From Amoebidium appalachense (Eukaryota > Ichthyosporea): 64,000 bases of DNA. The stretch covers positions 5,704,001 through 5,768,000 of the forward strand of contig CAVNZM010000007.1 in the NCBI GenBank assembly GCA_963693365.1, given 5' to 3'. Shown piece after piece: positions 41,089 to 53,465 of the stretch; within the stretch, counting starts at the first letter, position 1; every line of letters begins with the position of its first letter. The notes beneath the pieces are model-generated. The model was not told the DNA's origin, ran no database searches, and worked only from the letters and a program-made list of their open reading frames with translations. The translations under genes and the position numbers were made by a program.

Positions 41089-41095
41089 ATACACA
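40672..41095. repeat. (GA)n, C-rich, (AAT)n and (CA)n cluster
   Basis: (GA)n of about 66 bp at 40672-40738, C-rich sequence 40940-40988, (AAT)n at about 40998-41013 and (CA)n at 41030-41083. Confidence 0.9.
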
Positions 41096-41940
41096 TGCAC
41101 GTGTCACACGAATGGGCGCTAAACCTTGCACATCTATAAACACATGCACACAGCGTCACACATGTGCACGTCCAAAGGTAGTCACCTAATTAGCTATCAA
41201 GGGTTATGAGCATAGACAGGGGGCTGCCTCCCCCTCCCCCCCCCCCCCCCCCCCCCCTCTCCCCACACACTCCCCCCATAATCCCGGGGCCACCACCACG
41301 ACCACACAAATAATAAAAATCCGTTAAGAAAAAAGGCATCGTACAATCACCCACATACACTGCGACATAGCATCACACACGTGAACACATGCAGCAACAA
41401 TGCGTGTACATGTCAATCCGAACGCAAATAACAGAAGCCTTGAAGACGATACTGTGCAACAAGAGACCACAAACATTATTTTATCCCGTTGGAAGCTATA
41501 GAAGAGTGGCGTATTTAGATAACCCTGATGTTACGTCTATTGACCATATGTTATATCATCGTATGTTTAACGAGTTGTATCAAGTATATGATTATTTAAG
41601 ATATTTGCTCCGTATTTGAGAGCAGCCTATTATTGTATCTTCTCACTGAGATATCTGTGATATCTCGCTTGCTTCTTTTTATGAGAACATCAACAAAGTC
41701 ATTAATTTTGCCCTGCTAGAAATTCGCGTATCAATCAGCCCACAAAGACTAGGGTAACCTTGATGATAATCCCTTCGTGGGACCTGGAGGCCAACCCTTA
41801 GGGCTCTCTCACATGAACTAACAAATAAGCACCGACAGTGTCCTGATATGGCACGCATATACAGACTGCACTTTCAAACTTGTGAAGACAGTAGGGTACT
41901 AGACATAAGCCGGCGTGTGGGCTCCCGGGGGGAGGTGGAG
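41096..41940. other. Intergenic; one small AT-rich ORF
   Basis: A 76-codon frame at 41389-41619 (+) ends in an aromatic-rich segment (IDHMLYHRMFNELYQVYDYL). It has no recognised domain and no promoter evidence, so I do not call it a gene. Otherwise nothing was seen except a C run near 41230-41258. Confidence 0.25.
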
Positions 41941-42220
41941 GGAGGGGAAGGGCCCGGGGGGGGGGGGGGGGGGGGGGGGGGGGTATGGTGTTTTAAATGA
42001 AAGGAGACAGGGCCACCATTTATGGCGCAAGTGGAACCATTGGAGTGGGACCGTCCGAGTTGATTACCTCCCCCCCCCCCCCCCCCCCTCTCCCCCTCCC
42101 TCCCCCTATCCCTCCCTTCCGTCCCTCCTTCCCTTCCTCCCCTCCCCCCCCCCCCCCCCACCCCCCTCTCCCCTCCCTCCCCCTATCCCTCCCTTCCGTC
42201 CCCCCTTCCCTTCCTCCCCC

Positions 42221-42261
<41 letters not shown>

Positions 42262-42289
42262 ATTCCCCCCCTTCCCTCTCCATCCCCAG

Positions 42290-42577
42290 CAGAGCTGGGG
42301 CGGTCTGGTCTGGTCAGCCCGGACCAGCCCGAAAAACGTTTGGGTTAGGGCTGACCAGACCAGCCCGAGGGCCTTTTAAACACTAGTTATGAGCCTATAG
42401 TACCCCCCGAAAAGACAGAAATCCCTCCGAAGCCCACCTTTTCTAAAGGCTTTTGCGCAAACAGACTTGCCATATATGGTAGTTCAGCCAGCCCACCCAG
42501 ACCGTCTCCAGCCCAAGAAAGTTTCGGTTTGGGCTGACCCAGCCCGGACCGGCCCAAAACCCGCCGCCCCAGCTCTG
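42290..42577. mobile_element. hAT-type MITE, 288 bp
   Basis: Perfect 14-bp terminal inverted repeats CAGAGCTGGGGCGG (42290-42303) and CCGCCCCAGCTCTG (42564-42577), flanked by an exact 8-bp direct repeat ATCCCCAG (42282-42289 and 42578-42585). An 8-bp duplication and CAG-starting ends are hallmarks of hAT transposons. There is no transposase, so it would have moved with one supplied from elsewhere. Subterminal sequences contain several copies of CAGCCCGGACC. Confidence 0.85.
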
Positions 42578-42779
42578 ATCCCCAGAGCCCCGCCCACACG
42601 CTAAAAAACTTGAACATGATCAAGCACTCGGTAACAACAAAGAAAAACCGAGTGAACCAGGCACACCTCTCCGCTGGCAAGGTAGTTAAACTTAAAAGGC
42701 CATGGTCATTCTACGGCTGTATAATCCCGGTAGCGGGCATATGTGGGTGTGCAATTACATTCAATTTGAACCGTCCCTT

Positions 42780-42826
<47 letters not shown>

Positions 42827-42959
42827 AGAAAAAGAAAAGAAAAGAAAATCATTAAAAAATAAATGAATTGAATAATATGATAACTAAGGAAGAGAAAAAG
42901 AAAAAACCCCTATGTAGCTTTTGTATAGAGCTGTGCAAAGTTACTGTATAGGAAAGACT

Positions 42960-43292
42960 GCTTAGCCTAGCCTGAGTACATATTGGTAGCGCTGGAGATG
43001 CTCCTGATCCGTGCGTTAGGGATTCTTAATTTTGAAACGGGGAGTGGCGTAGCAGCAACTTTTTTTTTTCTCTTTTTTTTTTTCTTGGAGGGAGGGGGGG
43101 ATCCACCCCCCCATTTGGACAGGTGGGTCCCCCCCCCCCCCCCCCCCCCCCCCCCTCCCCCCCCCCCCCTCTCCCCCTTCCCCCCTTCCTGCGCAAAGGG
43201 GGGAAGGGGACCCACCCACCCCCTCCGGCCAGCAGGGGCAGGGGAGAGAGGGGGGGGGGGGGGAGAGGAGGACCCACCACCCACTTGAGTAG

Positions 43293-43331
<39 letters not shown>

Positions 43332-43336
43332 CCCCC

Positions 43337-43371
<35 letters not shown>

Positions 43372-43619
43372 GAGGATGGGGACCCACCCACCCCATAGGC
43401 TGCCATCATGTGATTATTTATATCACAAAACCTGAGCACATAATAGTACTATAATCAGCAGCGGTTTACATACAATGCCAAAACGTAAACATTGTGGCCC
43501 CAACCAATAGGATTCCTTGATCACCTGAAACTCAGGCTATATGCCGTACGCTCATGCTGTCCCCCTCCTCCACCTCTCCTCCCCCCCCCCCCCCCCCCCC
43601 CCCCGGCACGAACAGGTGG

Positions 43620-43664
<45 letters not shown>

Positions 43665-43671
43665 AGGCGCA

Positions 43672-43726
<55 letters not shown>

Positions 43727-43960
43727 GTGGTGTGTGTGGTGTGTGTGTGGTGTGTGTGAGTGTGACATTGTGTGTGTCACAGTGTGTGTGTGTGTGTGTG
43801 TTGTGTGTGTTGGGGGCGGAGGGGGGGGGGAGGGGAGGGGCGGGGGGAGGGGATGATATGCGCCAGTGCCCAAAACGGAGGCAATTGCTCCTCTCAAAAA
43901 AAAAAAAAAAAAAAAAAAAGTAACAAATACAACCTTGGTGGATGGAAAAGAGGCTCTCTA
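42960..43960. repeat. Three-block repeat, copy 1
   Basis: Blocks shared with 44860-46330. Block A (about 43011-43062, GGGATTCTTAATTTTGAA). Block B (about 43393-43560, CATAGGCTGCCATCAT ... ACCTGAAACTCAGGCTATAT). Block C (about 43855-43950, AAAACGGAGGCAATT then an A run and TTGGTGGATGGA). Between them lie GACCCACCCACCCC motifs with G/C runs and a (TG)n region. Confidence 0.7.
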
Positions 43961-44302
43961 ATACCATGATCATGTGCATGCAGGGGGCCCGGGGGGGGGC
44001 GAGGGGACCCACCACCCCACTCGGCCAGGTGAGCCCCTCCCGGGGAGGAGGAACCCACCCACCCCTGCGGCTACCTTGGAGAGGGGGGAGGGGGGACGCA
44101 CCCCCTCCGTCGACGTCCACCAGGGGGGACGTCGATATTTGATACTCCCCCCCCCCCCGCATTGGCATGGCGGTGGAACCAATTCAGCACAGTAGCCTAG
44201 CTAGCCAGTACCACCTAGATTAATGAATGCCTGAGTTATGTGACTACGATAGGTCTGGGCATGACTTAAAGGGGCAGCAGATGAACTTAGTAATTTATAA
44301 AG

Positions 44303-44348
<46 letters not shown>

Positions 44349-44384
44349 ACACCCCCCAAAAAAAAAAAAAAAAAAAAAAAAAAA

Positions 44385-44449
44385 GCCCGTAAGAGAGGAA
44401 AAGAAATTAGACTAGGAAGTTGAAAACCTGGGAGGGGGGGGGAGGGACC

Positions 44450-44485
<36 letters not shown>

Positions 44486-44531
44486 CCCGTAAGAGAGGAA
44501 AAGAAATTAGACTAGGAAGTTGAAAACCTGA
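44385..44531 (+). repeat. About 100-bp direct duplication with poly-A
   Basis: The 46-bp segment starting GCCCGTAAGAGAGGAAAAG occurs at about 44385-44430 and again at about 44485-44530, each preceded by an A run. The two copies are identical. Confidence 0.85.
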
Positions 44532-44614
44532 GGGATGCACGGGAGGGGGGGGGGGGGGGGGGGGACGGGATTTTTCAATATGATTTAAAAAAAAAAATTC
44601 TTTTTTTTTTTTTT

Positions 44615-44645
<31 letters not shown>

Positions 44646-44859
44646 GGGGGGGTGGGGGGGGGGGGGGGGGGGGGGAGATCAGAAAATTGTTATCGTTGAT
44701 AGTATCCAGGTGTGGGATCACGTAGTGTTTGGTCTGTGAGATGACTATTTGTGTTTGGATCGCTATGGGAATAATGGGATAGCGGTGGTATGCATGGTAG
44801 GGGCATAGACACAGCTGATTGGCTAATGGGGCATTCCGGGATTGGTCATTGGCTGGTTC

Positions 44860-45231
44860 AGGGTCGGGATTCTTGATTTTGAACGGGGAAGGGGGTAGTA
44901 GCTAGTTAAGGGGGGGGGGGGGGGAGGACCCACCAACCCCCTTAGACAGGTGGGTTCCCCCCCCCCCCCCCCCCCCCCCCCTTCTGCTTGCCGGAGGGGG
45001 GACCCACCCACCCCTCCGGCAAGCAGAAGGGGGAGGGGGGGGGGGGGGGGGGGGGGGGGACCCACCCTTGGCAACCCATAGGCTGCCATCATATAACTAT
45101 ATCAGATAACCTGATCACATAATCTATGATTTAGCAGCAGTTTACCGACATTCCCAAAACGTAAACGTTGAGGCTAACTAGAAGTCACTCTTGATCACCT
45201 GAAACTCAGGCTATATGTCGTAAGGTCATAC

Positions 45232-45271
<40 letters not shown>

Positions 45272-45877
45272 CCCTCCGCCGCTGCCGCCGCTGCCCGGGG
45301 CTCCCTGTCCAGCCCTTCCCGCCCCTCCGCCCCTCCCCCTTCTCCCCGCCTCCCCTCTCTCGCACTCGTCTCTAGTCGCCCCACCGCGTGCACACACAGC
45401 ACACACTTCCACACGTACTTAATTCACACGTACTTAATTCACACGTACCTGCGCACGCCATGTATCACACATGCACACGAGGTGCACCGTGACTCTGACC
45501 AGCGATGAGCACCCGACATGAACATGCAGATGCACTCACCACACCACACAGACATCCCCGCCACACAGATACGTACACGAATACTGCATGGTTAGCACGA
45601 TAACTTTGCCCCCAAATACTAACTTAGAAATACTGTTAGTTGACTGTTGAATGTGTGTGTGTGTGGTTGGTGTGTGGGCCTGCGTGCGCGTGCATTTACT
45701 TGTGCAAACGAGCAGGGTGAGAGAGGGAGGGGGGGAGGTGAGTGAGGTGGGAGGGGAAGGGGGGGGGGGGGGGGGGGGGGGGGATTGAGGGGGGTGAGGG
45801 TTCGTTAAAAAATGTTATACCTATAGTGAGCCTCGGAGGAGGGCAGGAGGAGGAGGTGAGTGGGGCGGTAGGGGCCC

Positions 45878-45922
<45 letters not shown>

Positions 45923-46070
45923 CGGGTCGTTAACTCGGAAAATGTTTTGGAGCATATAGTACGCATTTCCCGCGGACAACACAAAGCAGACCTTGCAAAG
46001 AACAGACGATGAGTATGCATTCGGCAAAAGTAGAGCACCAGCACTAAGGGGTGGACATGTGTGCGTGCGT

Positions 46071-46133
<63 letters not shown>

Positions 46134-46169
46134 TGCGCACGTGTGTGTGTGTGGTGTGTGTGTGTGTAT

Positions 46170-46200
<31 letters not shown>

Positions 46201-46330
46201 GGGGGGGGAGGGGGAGGGGGGGGGGATATATATGCATCAGTGGCCAAAACGGAAGCAATTCCTCAAAAAAAAAAACAAAAAAAAAAAACAAAGCGTCGAT
46301 GTACAGCTTTGGTGGATGGAAGACAGAATA
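44860..46330. repeat. Three-block repeat, copy 2
   Basis: Block A at 44860-44909, block B at about 45076-45236 and block C at about 46225-46322, in the same order as copy 1 but diverged. About 700 bp extra lies between B and C (unique sequence, G39 at 45882-45920, TG repeats). Confidence 0.7.
44949..45067. repeat. Large inverted repeat (hairpin)
   Basis: The perfect 19-bp arms 44981-44999 (CTTCTGCTTGCCGGAGGGG) and 45011-45029 flank an 11-nt loop. They are extended by a C run on the left pairing with G runs on the right, and by GGTGGGT/ACCCACC at the ends. The total potential stem is over 40 bp. Confidence 0.85.
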
Positions 46331-46349
46331 TGGCTAATGCCACGCGGAT

Positions 46350-46362
46350 AACAGCACATGGG

Positions 46363-46396
<34 letters not shown>

Positions 46397-46538
46397 GGGG
46401 GGGGGAGTGTGTGTGTGTGCGTGTGCGCGTGTTTTTGTGTGTGTAGATGTCCGTCTCGATGTGTGGAACATGTGCGTGTGTGTGATCGTTAATGGACGTG
46501 TGTAGATGTGTGTAGTGTGTGTGCGTGTGTTGTTGTTG

Positions 46539-46579
<41 letters not shown>

Positions 46580-47064
46580 CATGAAAAAAAGAATAGATCG
46601 ATGGATTGCCGTGAAAGTGTCCAAAAAGATTGTCTGCAATTGGAGAGAGAGATACTGCAAGGGGGGGGGGGGGGGGGGGGGGGGGGGTCCTATTTACTTT
46701 GTCCCGGATATTTATAAATGCCCTGCGCACAGGATTCATTAGGGAAGAATATGTGTTTATTATTTTCTACACACATGCCTTTGGTCCGGTGCCAGCACCA
46801 GGCCAATAATTGTACTCTCACCCAACATGTAGAGGTACAACTTGATGATTCAACGCGTGTTCACTGGTCACCTAGTAGTATTTATCCAGAGAAAAACGTG
46901 TATTTTCGGTGCAATGAAAACTAGGCAGAGTTTGAATATTGCACGTACGTACATAGGCCTATACATCATGCAGGATCGAAAGATCCAGCACACAAGTATT
47001 TTCACTGCATAGCAGGGACTGCTGACGGAGATTGTTTGAATATAATTTGAAGACCTCTAATTCT

Positions 47065-47110
<46 letters not shown>

Positions 47111-47287
47111 TCTCTCTCTAGAAATCATAGAAAGGATGCACAACCATGGGCACAAAAGAGAGCAAGGAGCGAAAGGTGAAGGAAGCCGTGAGAGAAAGAA
47201 CAAGACACGACATGATCCAACGGCACACCTGCACAGAACCCCCCCCCCCCCCCCCCCCGCCGCCCCCTTCCCCCCCCCAATATATAC

Positions 47288-47326
<39 letters not shown>

Positions 47327-47649
47327 TTAAAAATAAACAAGGACCGACCCCCCCCCCCCCCCCCCCCCCCCCAATATATATAGACATATAACCACTGAAT
47401 AATAATAGTAATAAATAAATAAATAAATAAAATAAAACCACAAGGCCCCCCCTCTCTTACTACCAGGTAGTGCCGTAGATTACAAGCACTTGTCGTGAAC
47501 TGGCACATTCCATGAGAAACCTCAGTTGATGATTGGAATATGAAGATGAACCGATCAGATCATAAAGAACGTGATATCAGGTGACCTCCCAAAAGAAAGG
47601 CAGGGGCAGGGGGCAGAGGGCCCGGGGGGGGGGGGGGGGGGGGGGGGGG
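46350..47649. other. Repeat-rich intergenic region
   Basis: G runs at about 46363-46402, 46541-46577 and 46661-46687, C42 at 47067-47108, (ATA)n at about 47292-47325. Unique A/T-rich sequence at 46690-47060 has no recognised gene. Confidence 0.6.
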
Positions 47650-47922
47650 TTTGAATGCGTCAAAAAGTACGAAGTACACAAGAACAAACGGATAACACGA
47701 TGCAGAATGCAAGCCATACATAAAGAGTATGCATAATAAGCAGAGCCCATCCTCAGGGGGGGCCCACGTCATCCACAGTACCCGAGTTTCGACCTATTCC
47801 CCTCGTTAACGAAACCCAACTCAGATACTGTTTCACTTGAACATGAGTAGGTCACCCGTCTTGATCAGAGACGAGCAGGGTTGCTTATGCAGGCAAGGGC
47901 AGTGGGAAAGGCCGGGGGTTAA
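47650..47922 (-). repeat. Dispersed repeat, long copy 1
   Basis: 273 bp, apparently identical to 50533-50805. Read on the minus strand, its second half is the family's common module: CCTGAGGATGGGCTCTGCTT, GCATACTC, TTATCCGT, ACTTCGTAC, GCATTCAAA, then a C run (the G run 47624-47649 on the plus strand). On the plus strand the right end (about 47817-47915) resembles 5S rRNA: TGAAC, CGTCTTGATC, AGCAGGGT and GTGGGA occur in the order and approximate spacing of 5S boxes. No T-run terminator follows, so it is not called as a functional gene. Confidence 0.75.
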
Positions 47923-47959
<37 letters not shown>

Positions 47960-48412
47960 GGGGGGGGGGACACGGGGGACCGGAGGGGAAGAAAGCCTAC
48001 AGGGTATCAGAAGACAATCGAGAATGTTTATTCATGGAACGTACTCTTCACAGAGCAATTTGATTGGATCCCAGTGCATAGCACGCAGCGTGATGGTGGT
48101 GTGGATAGGGGGAAAAAAAAAGGGGGGGGGGGAGGTTGGTGGTGGTGGTGGGGGAGGGGGGGTGGGGGGTGGGGGGGTGGGTGAGTGGGGTCTTTGTGTA
48201 TGTGTAGGAGCTAGACTGAGTGGGCTAGCTGGGAGGTCTGGTGTTTGAGTGTGTGCTCGCATGTATGTTTGTGTGTGTGTGTCTAAGGGGGGAAGCCGAG
48301 GGGAAGAAAGATGTTTGTGTGTGTGTGTGTGTGTGGAGGGGGATGCCGGGGGGAAGAAGAAAAGGGGTGTGTGTGTTTGTGTGTGGTGGTGGTGGTGTTT
48401 GGGGGGGGGGGG

Positions 48413-48452
<40 letters not shown>

Positions 48453-50532
48453 TTACAGTTGATTTGCCATTCCAAGGCCACGGCAGCCGAACCACTCAGT
48501 TTTAAGGTCTATGTCGGCCTTTCTCAATTATGACGTAGTTCATAATTGCATGATGTCATTGATGATGTCACGAAATCATGGAGGGGCGTTAGCCACGACA
48601 TCCCCTCCCAGGCCTCCGGGCGGGAACACTGGCAACTACCAGCTCTTTGAGAATGACGTTACCGGATTACGTACATGGTGGCTCACGGCCAGCCGAAGCC
48701 GATAAAATTGAGCGCACTGATTGGTAGTTTCCATATATGTAATGTTCGTTTTAGGAAAGTCCGGACATGGTAAAAGTATTACATCACGATCGAGAAATGC
48801 CGACATAGTCGTTAAGCTTTAAGGGCATCGTCTATGGTTGAATCAGTGCACGGATATTGGGCGTTTAAATCCGTGCACAGTAGGCAAAAACCAATCTTTG
48901 GGCTCCCCTCGATGGCATCAACAGTGTTGCTGGGCATCCTCTGGGCGGTGTGAATGGTGACTTCCATTTCGTGCTAACGTCACAACGAGGTATTAATGAC
49001 GTCACACCATAAAATGCCGACATAGCGTGGCTGAGGAAAAAACGTGGCTCGCAACCTTCCCAGTGTCTCCTCCCCACACGAACAAAACATCCGAAACCAA
49101 ACAGATTGGCAAATTTGTCGTGCCCCCCCAAAATATGGAAGCCGAGAGTCAACGGTGGAAAAAAAAAAAAACTCTGTATCGGAAAATACGTTACTCCGGG
49201 CATACTCCATACCCCTAAATCCCTAAAGAAACACCTAAATCCCTAAAGAAAGTATAAGAAAGGCAGGTAGATAGGGGGGCAAGAGGCATGGAGTAAGGAG
49301 GGACGGCGCACGGGATGGAAGAGCAAGAGCTGTGTGGACAGCCACGGGGAAACGGTAGCACTGCGTAAGCAAAAAGGAAGAAAATAGAGGGGGGGAGTGG
49401 GGTGGATGGGAGAGGGGCGGGGAGTGAGAGACAGACTGGGAGGGGGTTGTTCTGTTAATTATGCGGACAACATGAGATGGCCAACAAAATTTTCGATGAC
49501 CGTAGCCATAATGCTGGCTTTACCAAGCGCACCCCCCCCCCCCCCCCCCCCTCTTTCTCTCTTGCCTTCCACCCCTATGCGCATACACACGGTCGTACAC
49601 CAACCTGCCATGCCCCTTTGAAACCCACACAATGTGCATGCGATAAGCCAGTGGCTACTCGAGTGGTTCATGTGTGTGTGCAATCAATCTCCTTCTCTCT
49701 CCCCCTCCCCTCTCCGTATGTGTGTGCGTCCGTGTGTATGCAAGGAACTTCCATGCTTTCCCCCCTCTCTCTCACCGTGTGTGTGTCTGTGTTTATGTAA
49801 TGAAAACCCTGCTCCCCCCTCCCCCCTCTCACCGTGTGTGTGTGTGTGGGGGGGGGGGGGGGGTGTGTGTGTGTGTGTTGGGGGGGGGGGGGGTGTAATG
49901 AATCACGTGCTCTCCCTCTCTTTCTCCCCATGCCCGTATGTGTGTGTGTGTGTGTGCGCGCGAGTGTGTGCAATGTCTCCCCTGCTCTCACTTTCACTCT
50001 TTCTGCGTGTGTGTCGGTGTATGTTTGTGTAATATTTGTCTTGTTCTCTTAACCCTCCCCCCACCCCGTATGTTTATGGACGTGCATGCACGTGAAAAAT
50101 GGATCTCACTCCCCCCTCCTCCCCCAGCCCCTCTCCCCGTGCACGTGCACATGTGTGTGTTGTTGGAAGAGTTCAATTGGTTTTTCGGTATCATATGTGT
50201 GTTTATGCGTCTTGCATGTGTCCCATAATTTATGTCGTTTACATTAAAAGAAGCCCCCCGGGGGTAGGGGGGGTTTGAATGCAACAGGTAGCCAGTACTG
50301 GGCCATATTGTTGTACAACAGAAGCAGAGCCCATCCTAGAAGCGGGAAGAAGGGGTCAAGATTGCCTCACAGGAGATGAAGCACACACGACGGCCAACGC
50401 AATGCATGAGTGCAAACCACACACACATGTATGAATCAAAAGTGGACCCCATCCTCAAGGGGGGGCCCAACCCGTGTACGTGTGTGTGTGTACCGTGTGC
50501 GTGTTAGGGGGCGGGGGGGGGGGGGGGGGGAT
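47923..50532. other. Repeat-rich intergenic region between the two long repeat copies
   Basis: G runs (47923-47968, 48400-48450), then about 770 bp of unique sequence (48480-49250) without a recognised gene. It ends in a small tandem CACCTAAATCCCTAAAGAAA duplication near 49213-49255. TG and C-rich tracts follow at 49540-50160. Confidence 0.55.
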
Positions 50533-50805
50533 TTTGAATGCGTCAAAAAGTACGAAGTACACAAGAACAAACGGATAACACGATGCAGAATGCAAGCCAT
50601 ACATAAAGAGTATGCATAATAAGCAGAGCCCATCCTCAGGGGGGGCCCACGTCATCCACAGTACCCGAGTTTCGACCTATTCCCCTCGTTAACGAAACCC
50701 AACTCAGATACTGTTTCACTTGAACATGAGTAGGTCACCCGTCTTGATCAGAGACGAGCAGGGTTGCTTATGCAGGCAAGGGCAGTGGGAAAGGCCGGGG
50801 GTTAA
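50533..50805 (-). repeat. Dispersed repeat, long copy 2
   Basis: Same length and, by eye, same sequence as 47650-47922, 2.9 kb away. The outside flanks differ on both sides, except that both left ends abut a G run. The 5S-like segment is at about 50700-50798. Confidence 0.75.
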
Positions 50806-51421
50806 AGTTGCAGCAGTAAGCAGAAGCAAGAAAAATATAGATAGGAACTCAGGAGACGGGGCTTCTAGGAAGCTCCCCCGTCGATACCTAAGTCGATACT
50901 TCCCTGGCTAACATACTACACCAGCTGAAAAGAATTAAGTCCCGAAGGCCACAGAATTCGTAATCAGAGGGGAAAATATGAGATTTGACCCACGCCGCAG
51001 GGGGGAGGGGCTCACCTCTCTGGTGCCATGGCCAGTGTCTTCATCGACAGGATATTAACGTTCCACCATCGAAACAGGGACCGTTATGTTTGTGTAAGGA
51101 GACGAGGGCAGGTGCAGTTGTGCGTGTGTGCGGGGTGAGGTGGAGACAAAAAGTGGGGTGAGGGGGAGGATTGGATAAAAGAGAGAGCAAGGATTAGTAG
51201 GAGGGGGGGGAAAGGAGCAGGGTGGGGAGGGGGAGGAAGCAAAGAAGGCAGAGCCAAAACCCTCAGTTGGGGGGAAAAGAGGAAGAGTGTGTGTGCAGGG
51301 GAGGGAAGGGTGGCGGGGAAAGGGGGAGTAAGCAGAGTACGCATGCAAAAAGGGGGAAGGTGGAGACGAGAGGGATGCTTTGGGGGGGGGGGGGAGGGGG
51401 AGGGGGGAGGGAGGACACGGG

Positions 51422-51457
<36 letters not shown>

Positions 51458-52410
51458 TGTGCATGCATACATGCGCGCATGTGTGTTTGTGGGACCCCCG
51501 GAAAGTGGCAGAGTAGGTCGCATGCAGCACCCCAAACACTCGTAATTTGACCTGTGGACCAGAACACCTCGTTAGAATCATATCGTGAATGAACCGGGGA
51601 CGGGTGTGTGTGTGTTTGGGGGGGGGGGGGGTTGTTTCGAGAGAGACAGGTTGTGCGACAGCTGATCAGTCGGAAGGGGCAGAAAATGATTGCAGCGGAT
51701 AGCTGGAGGGTGTGTGTGTGTGTGTTCCGGTGAGCAGTGAGCGGTGGACGGGGGGAGGGGGGAGGGGGAGGCTGAGAAGATGGTGGGAGAAAAGGGAAAA
51801 AAGAGCTGCGAGGGAGGTGAGAGGGGGGGAGCAGTGTGTATACGTGAGCTTCCACTAAGTGGAATGAGATCTGGATTGGATGGGAAAAGGAGTGGCAGAG
51901 AAAGACAAAACAGAGTTTGATGTGGCAGGCTGGCAGTGTTAGTGCCCGAGGGAGCGACAGGGGGAAGGGGGGGGGGAGGGGGAGAGGAGGAAGAAGTGGG
52001 GATAGTGTGTGGTATGCCGTTAGAAACACAGATACACAGATGTATGAGAATAATGGAAAGGAAACACAATGCACTCTTGAAGTATCTTTTTCTTTGGGCC
52101 GGGGACGGAGAGCGGAGGTCCCCCGGGGGGGGGGGGGGGGGGGACGGAAGGCCAGAAGTACGCAGGAAAATTGTGGGCAGGAGGAGGAGAGAGGCTGACA
52201 GCATCCAAATAAGGCAGGCAGTACAAAACAGAGATGTAACCCAAAAATGTGCCTCTGTAGAATCTGTAGAACAGGGGGGAGAGGGAGAGGGGGGGGGAGG
52301 GGGGGAGGGGGGGGGGGGGGGCAGCGAGTAAACAGAACGGATAAAGGGATAGGAGTAGCCGGTGTGGGCCGGGAGAGAAAAAGAGGGAGAGGGGGGGGGG
52401 GGGGGGGGGG

Positions 52411-52680
52411 TTGAATGCGGAACACGGTACGAAGTACGCATACACGAAAGACACATGCAAAGGCAAACATTCAAGTATGCAACATCAGCCATGCGCACAG
52501 TATGCGTCATAAGCAGAGCCCATCCTCAGGGAGGGCCCAAGTCATCAATTGCGTCTGAGTTTCGACCCCTTAGCCCGCGTATATACGACTCTCCAACTCA
52601 GACAGCAGCATCAACTGAACTTGGGAGGGTCAACCCGTCTTGATCAAAGACGAGCAGGGTTGCTTATGCAAGCAAGGTGA
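52411..52680 (-). repeat. Dispersed repeat, diverged copy 3
   Basis: Starts TTGAATGCGGAACACGG after G20, contains CATAAGCAGAGCCCATCCTC, and ends with the 5S-like part (CTGAAC, CCGTCTTGATC, GAGCAGGGTTG, 52585-52677). It has many differences from copies 1 and 2, but the layout is the same. Confidence 0.7.
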
Positions 52681-52846
52681 GCAAAACGGTGAATATGTGT
52701 GTGCAAACTAATGCAGTGCAGCGGAAAATGCGTATGAGCTTACAGATGCACGACACAGAGCAGCCATGCCCGGTTGCATGGAAGTAAAGCGGTCTCCACA
52801 CAGTGGTCTGTCCTGAAAGGACACCTCTGAAAGAAGACTGGGGGGG

Positions 52847-53434
52847 TTTGAATGCGGAACACGGTACGGGGCAGGGGAGGTGTGTGTGGGTGTTTGGAGG
52901 GGGGTGGGGTGGGTGGGTGGGTGGGTGGGGGGGGGGGGGGGAGGGAGGGGGGGGGAGGGGGGAAGACGGTATGGGAGAGGTGGAGATGTGCATAACAGGG
53001 GAGGGTAAGGAGTTGGGAAAGTTCGGTACACGGTTGAAGAGGGACACGAGCAGCCGGAGGGAGGGGCAAGGCTAGCTTCAACAAAGTAGGAGCAAAAAGA
53101 TACAAAGAAGAAGGAGGTGTAGTGTTCAGACCAGGCAAAACACATCACGGTATATGTGCTACACGTACAGAAAGGAGGGAGGGGGGGGGGGGGGGGGGGA
53201 GGGGGGGGGACTATGCAGATGCTCAGAAGGCAAACAGGATAAAGAAGTCGGACAAGCATGGGGGTGGCAGGGGGTAGAGGGAGAGGGGCCTGGGGGGGGG
53301 GGGGGGGGGGGGAGGGGGTGATGTATGCATGCAGAGGGGAGAAAAGTACGCCAGGACTGAGGGACAAAGCAGAAAGATATCAACGGGATAAAGGGAAGCC
53401 GGGGGAAGGAGGAGGAGAGGGAAAAGAAGGGAGA

Positions 53435-53465
<31 letters not shown>

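Noticed and set aside
47817-47915. Functional 5S rRNA gene
   Set aside because: Similarity is partial, the 5' and 3' ends do not pair convincingly and no T-run terminator follows.
49213-49255. CCCTAAA-type telomere repeat
   Set aside because: Only two copies inside a 20-bp duplication, not a telomere array.
51055-52470. A 471-codon minus-strand ORF rich in Pro, Ser and His
   Set aside because: It is a translation of C/T-rich low-complexity DNA and overlaps a dispersed repeat; the frame is open only because such sequence rarely yields stops.
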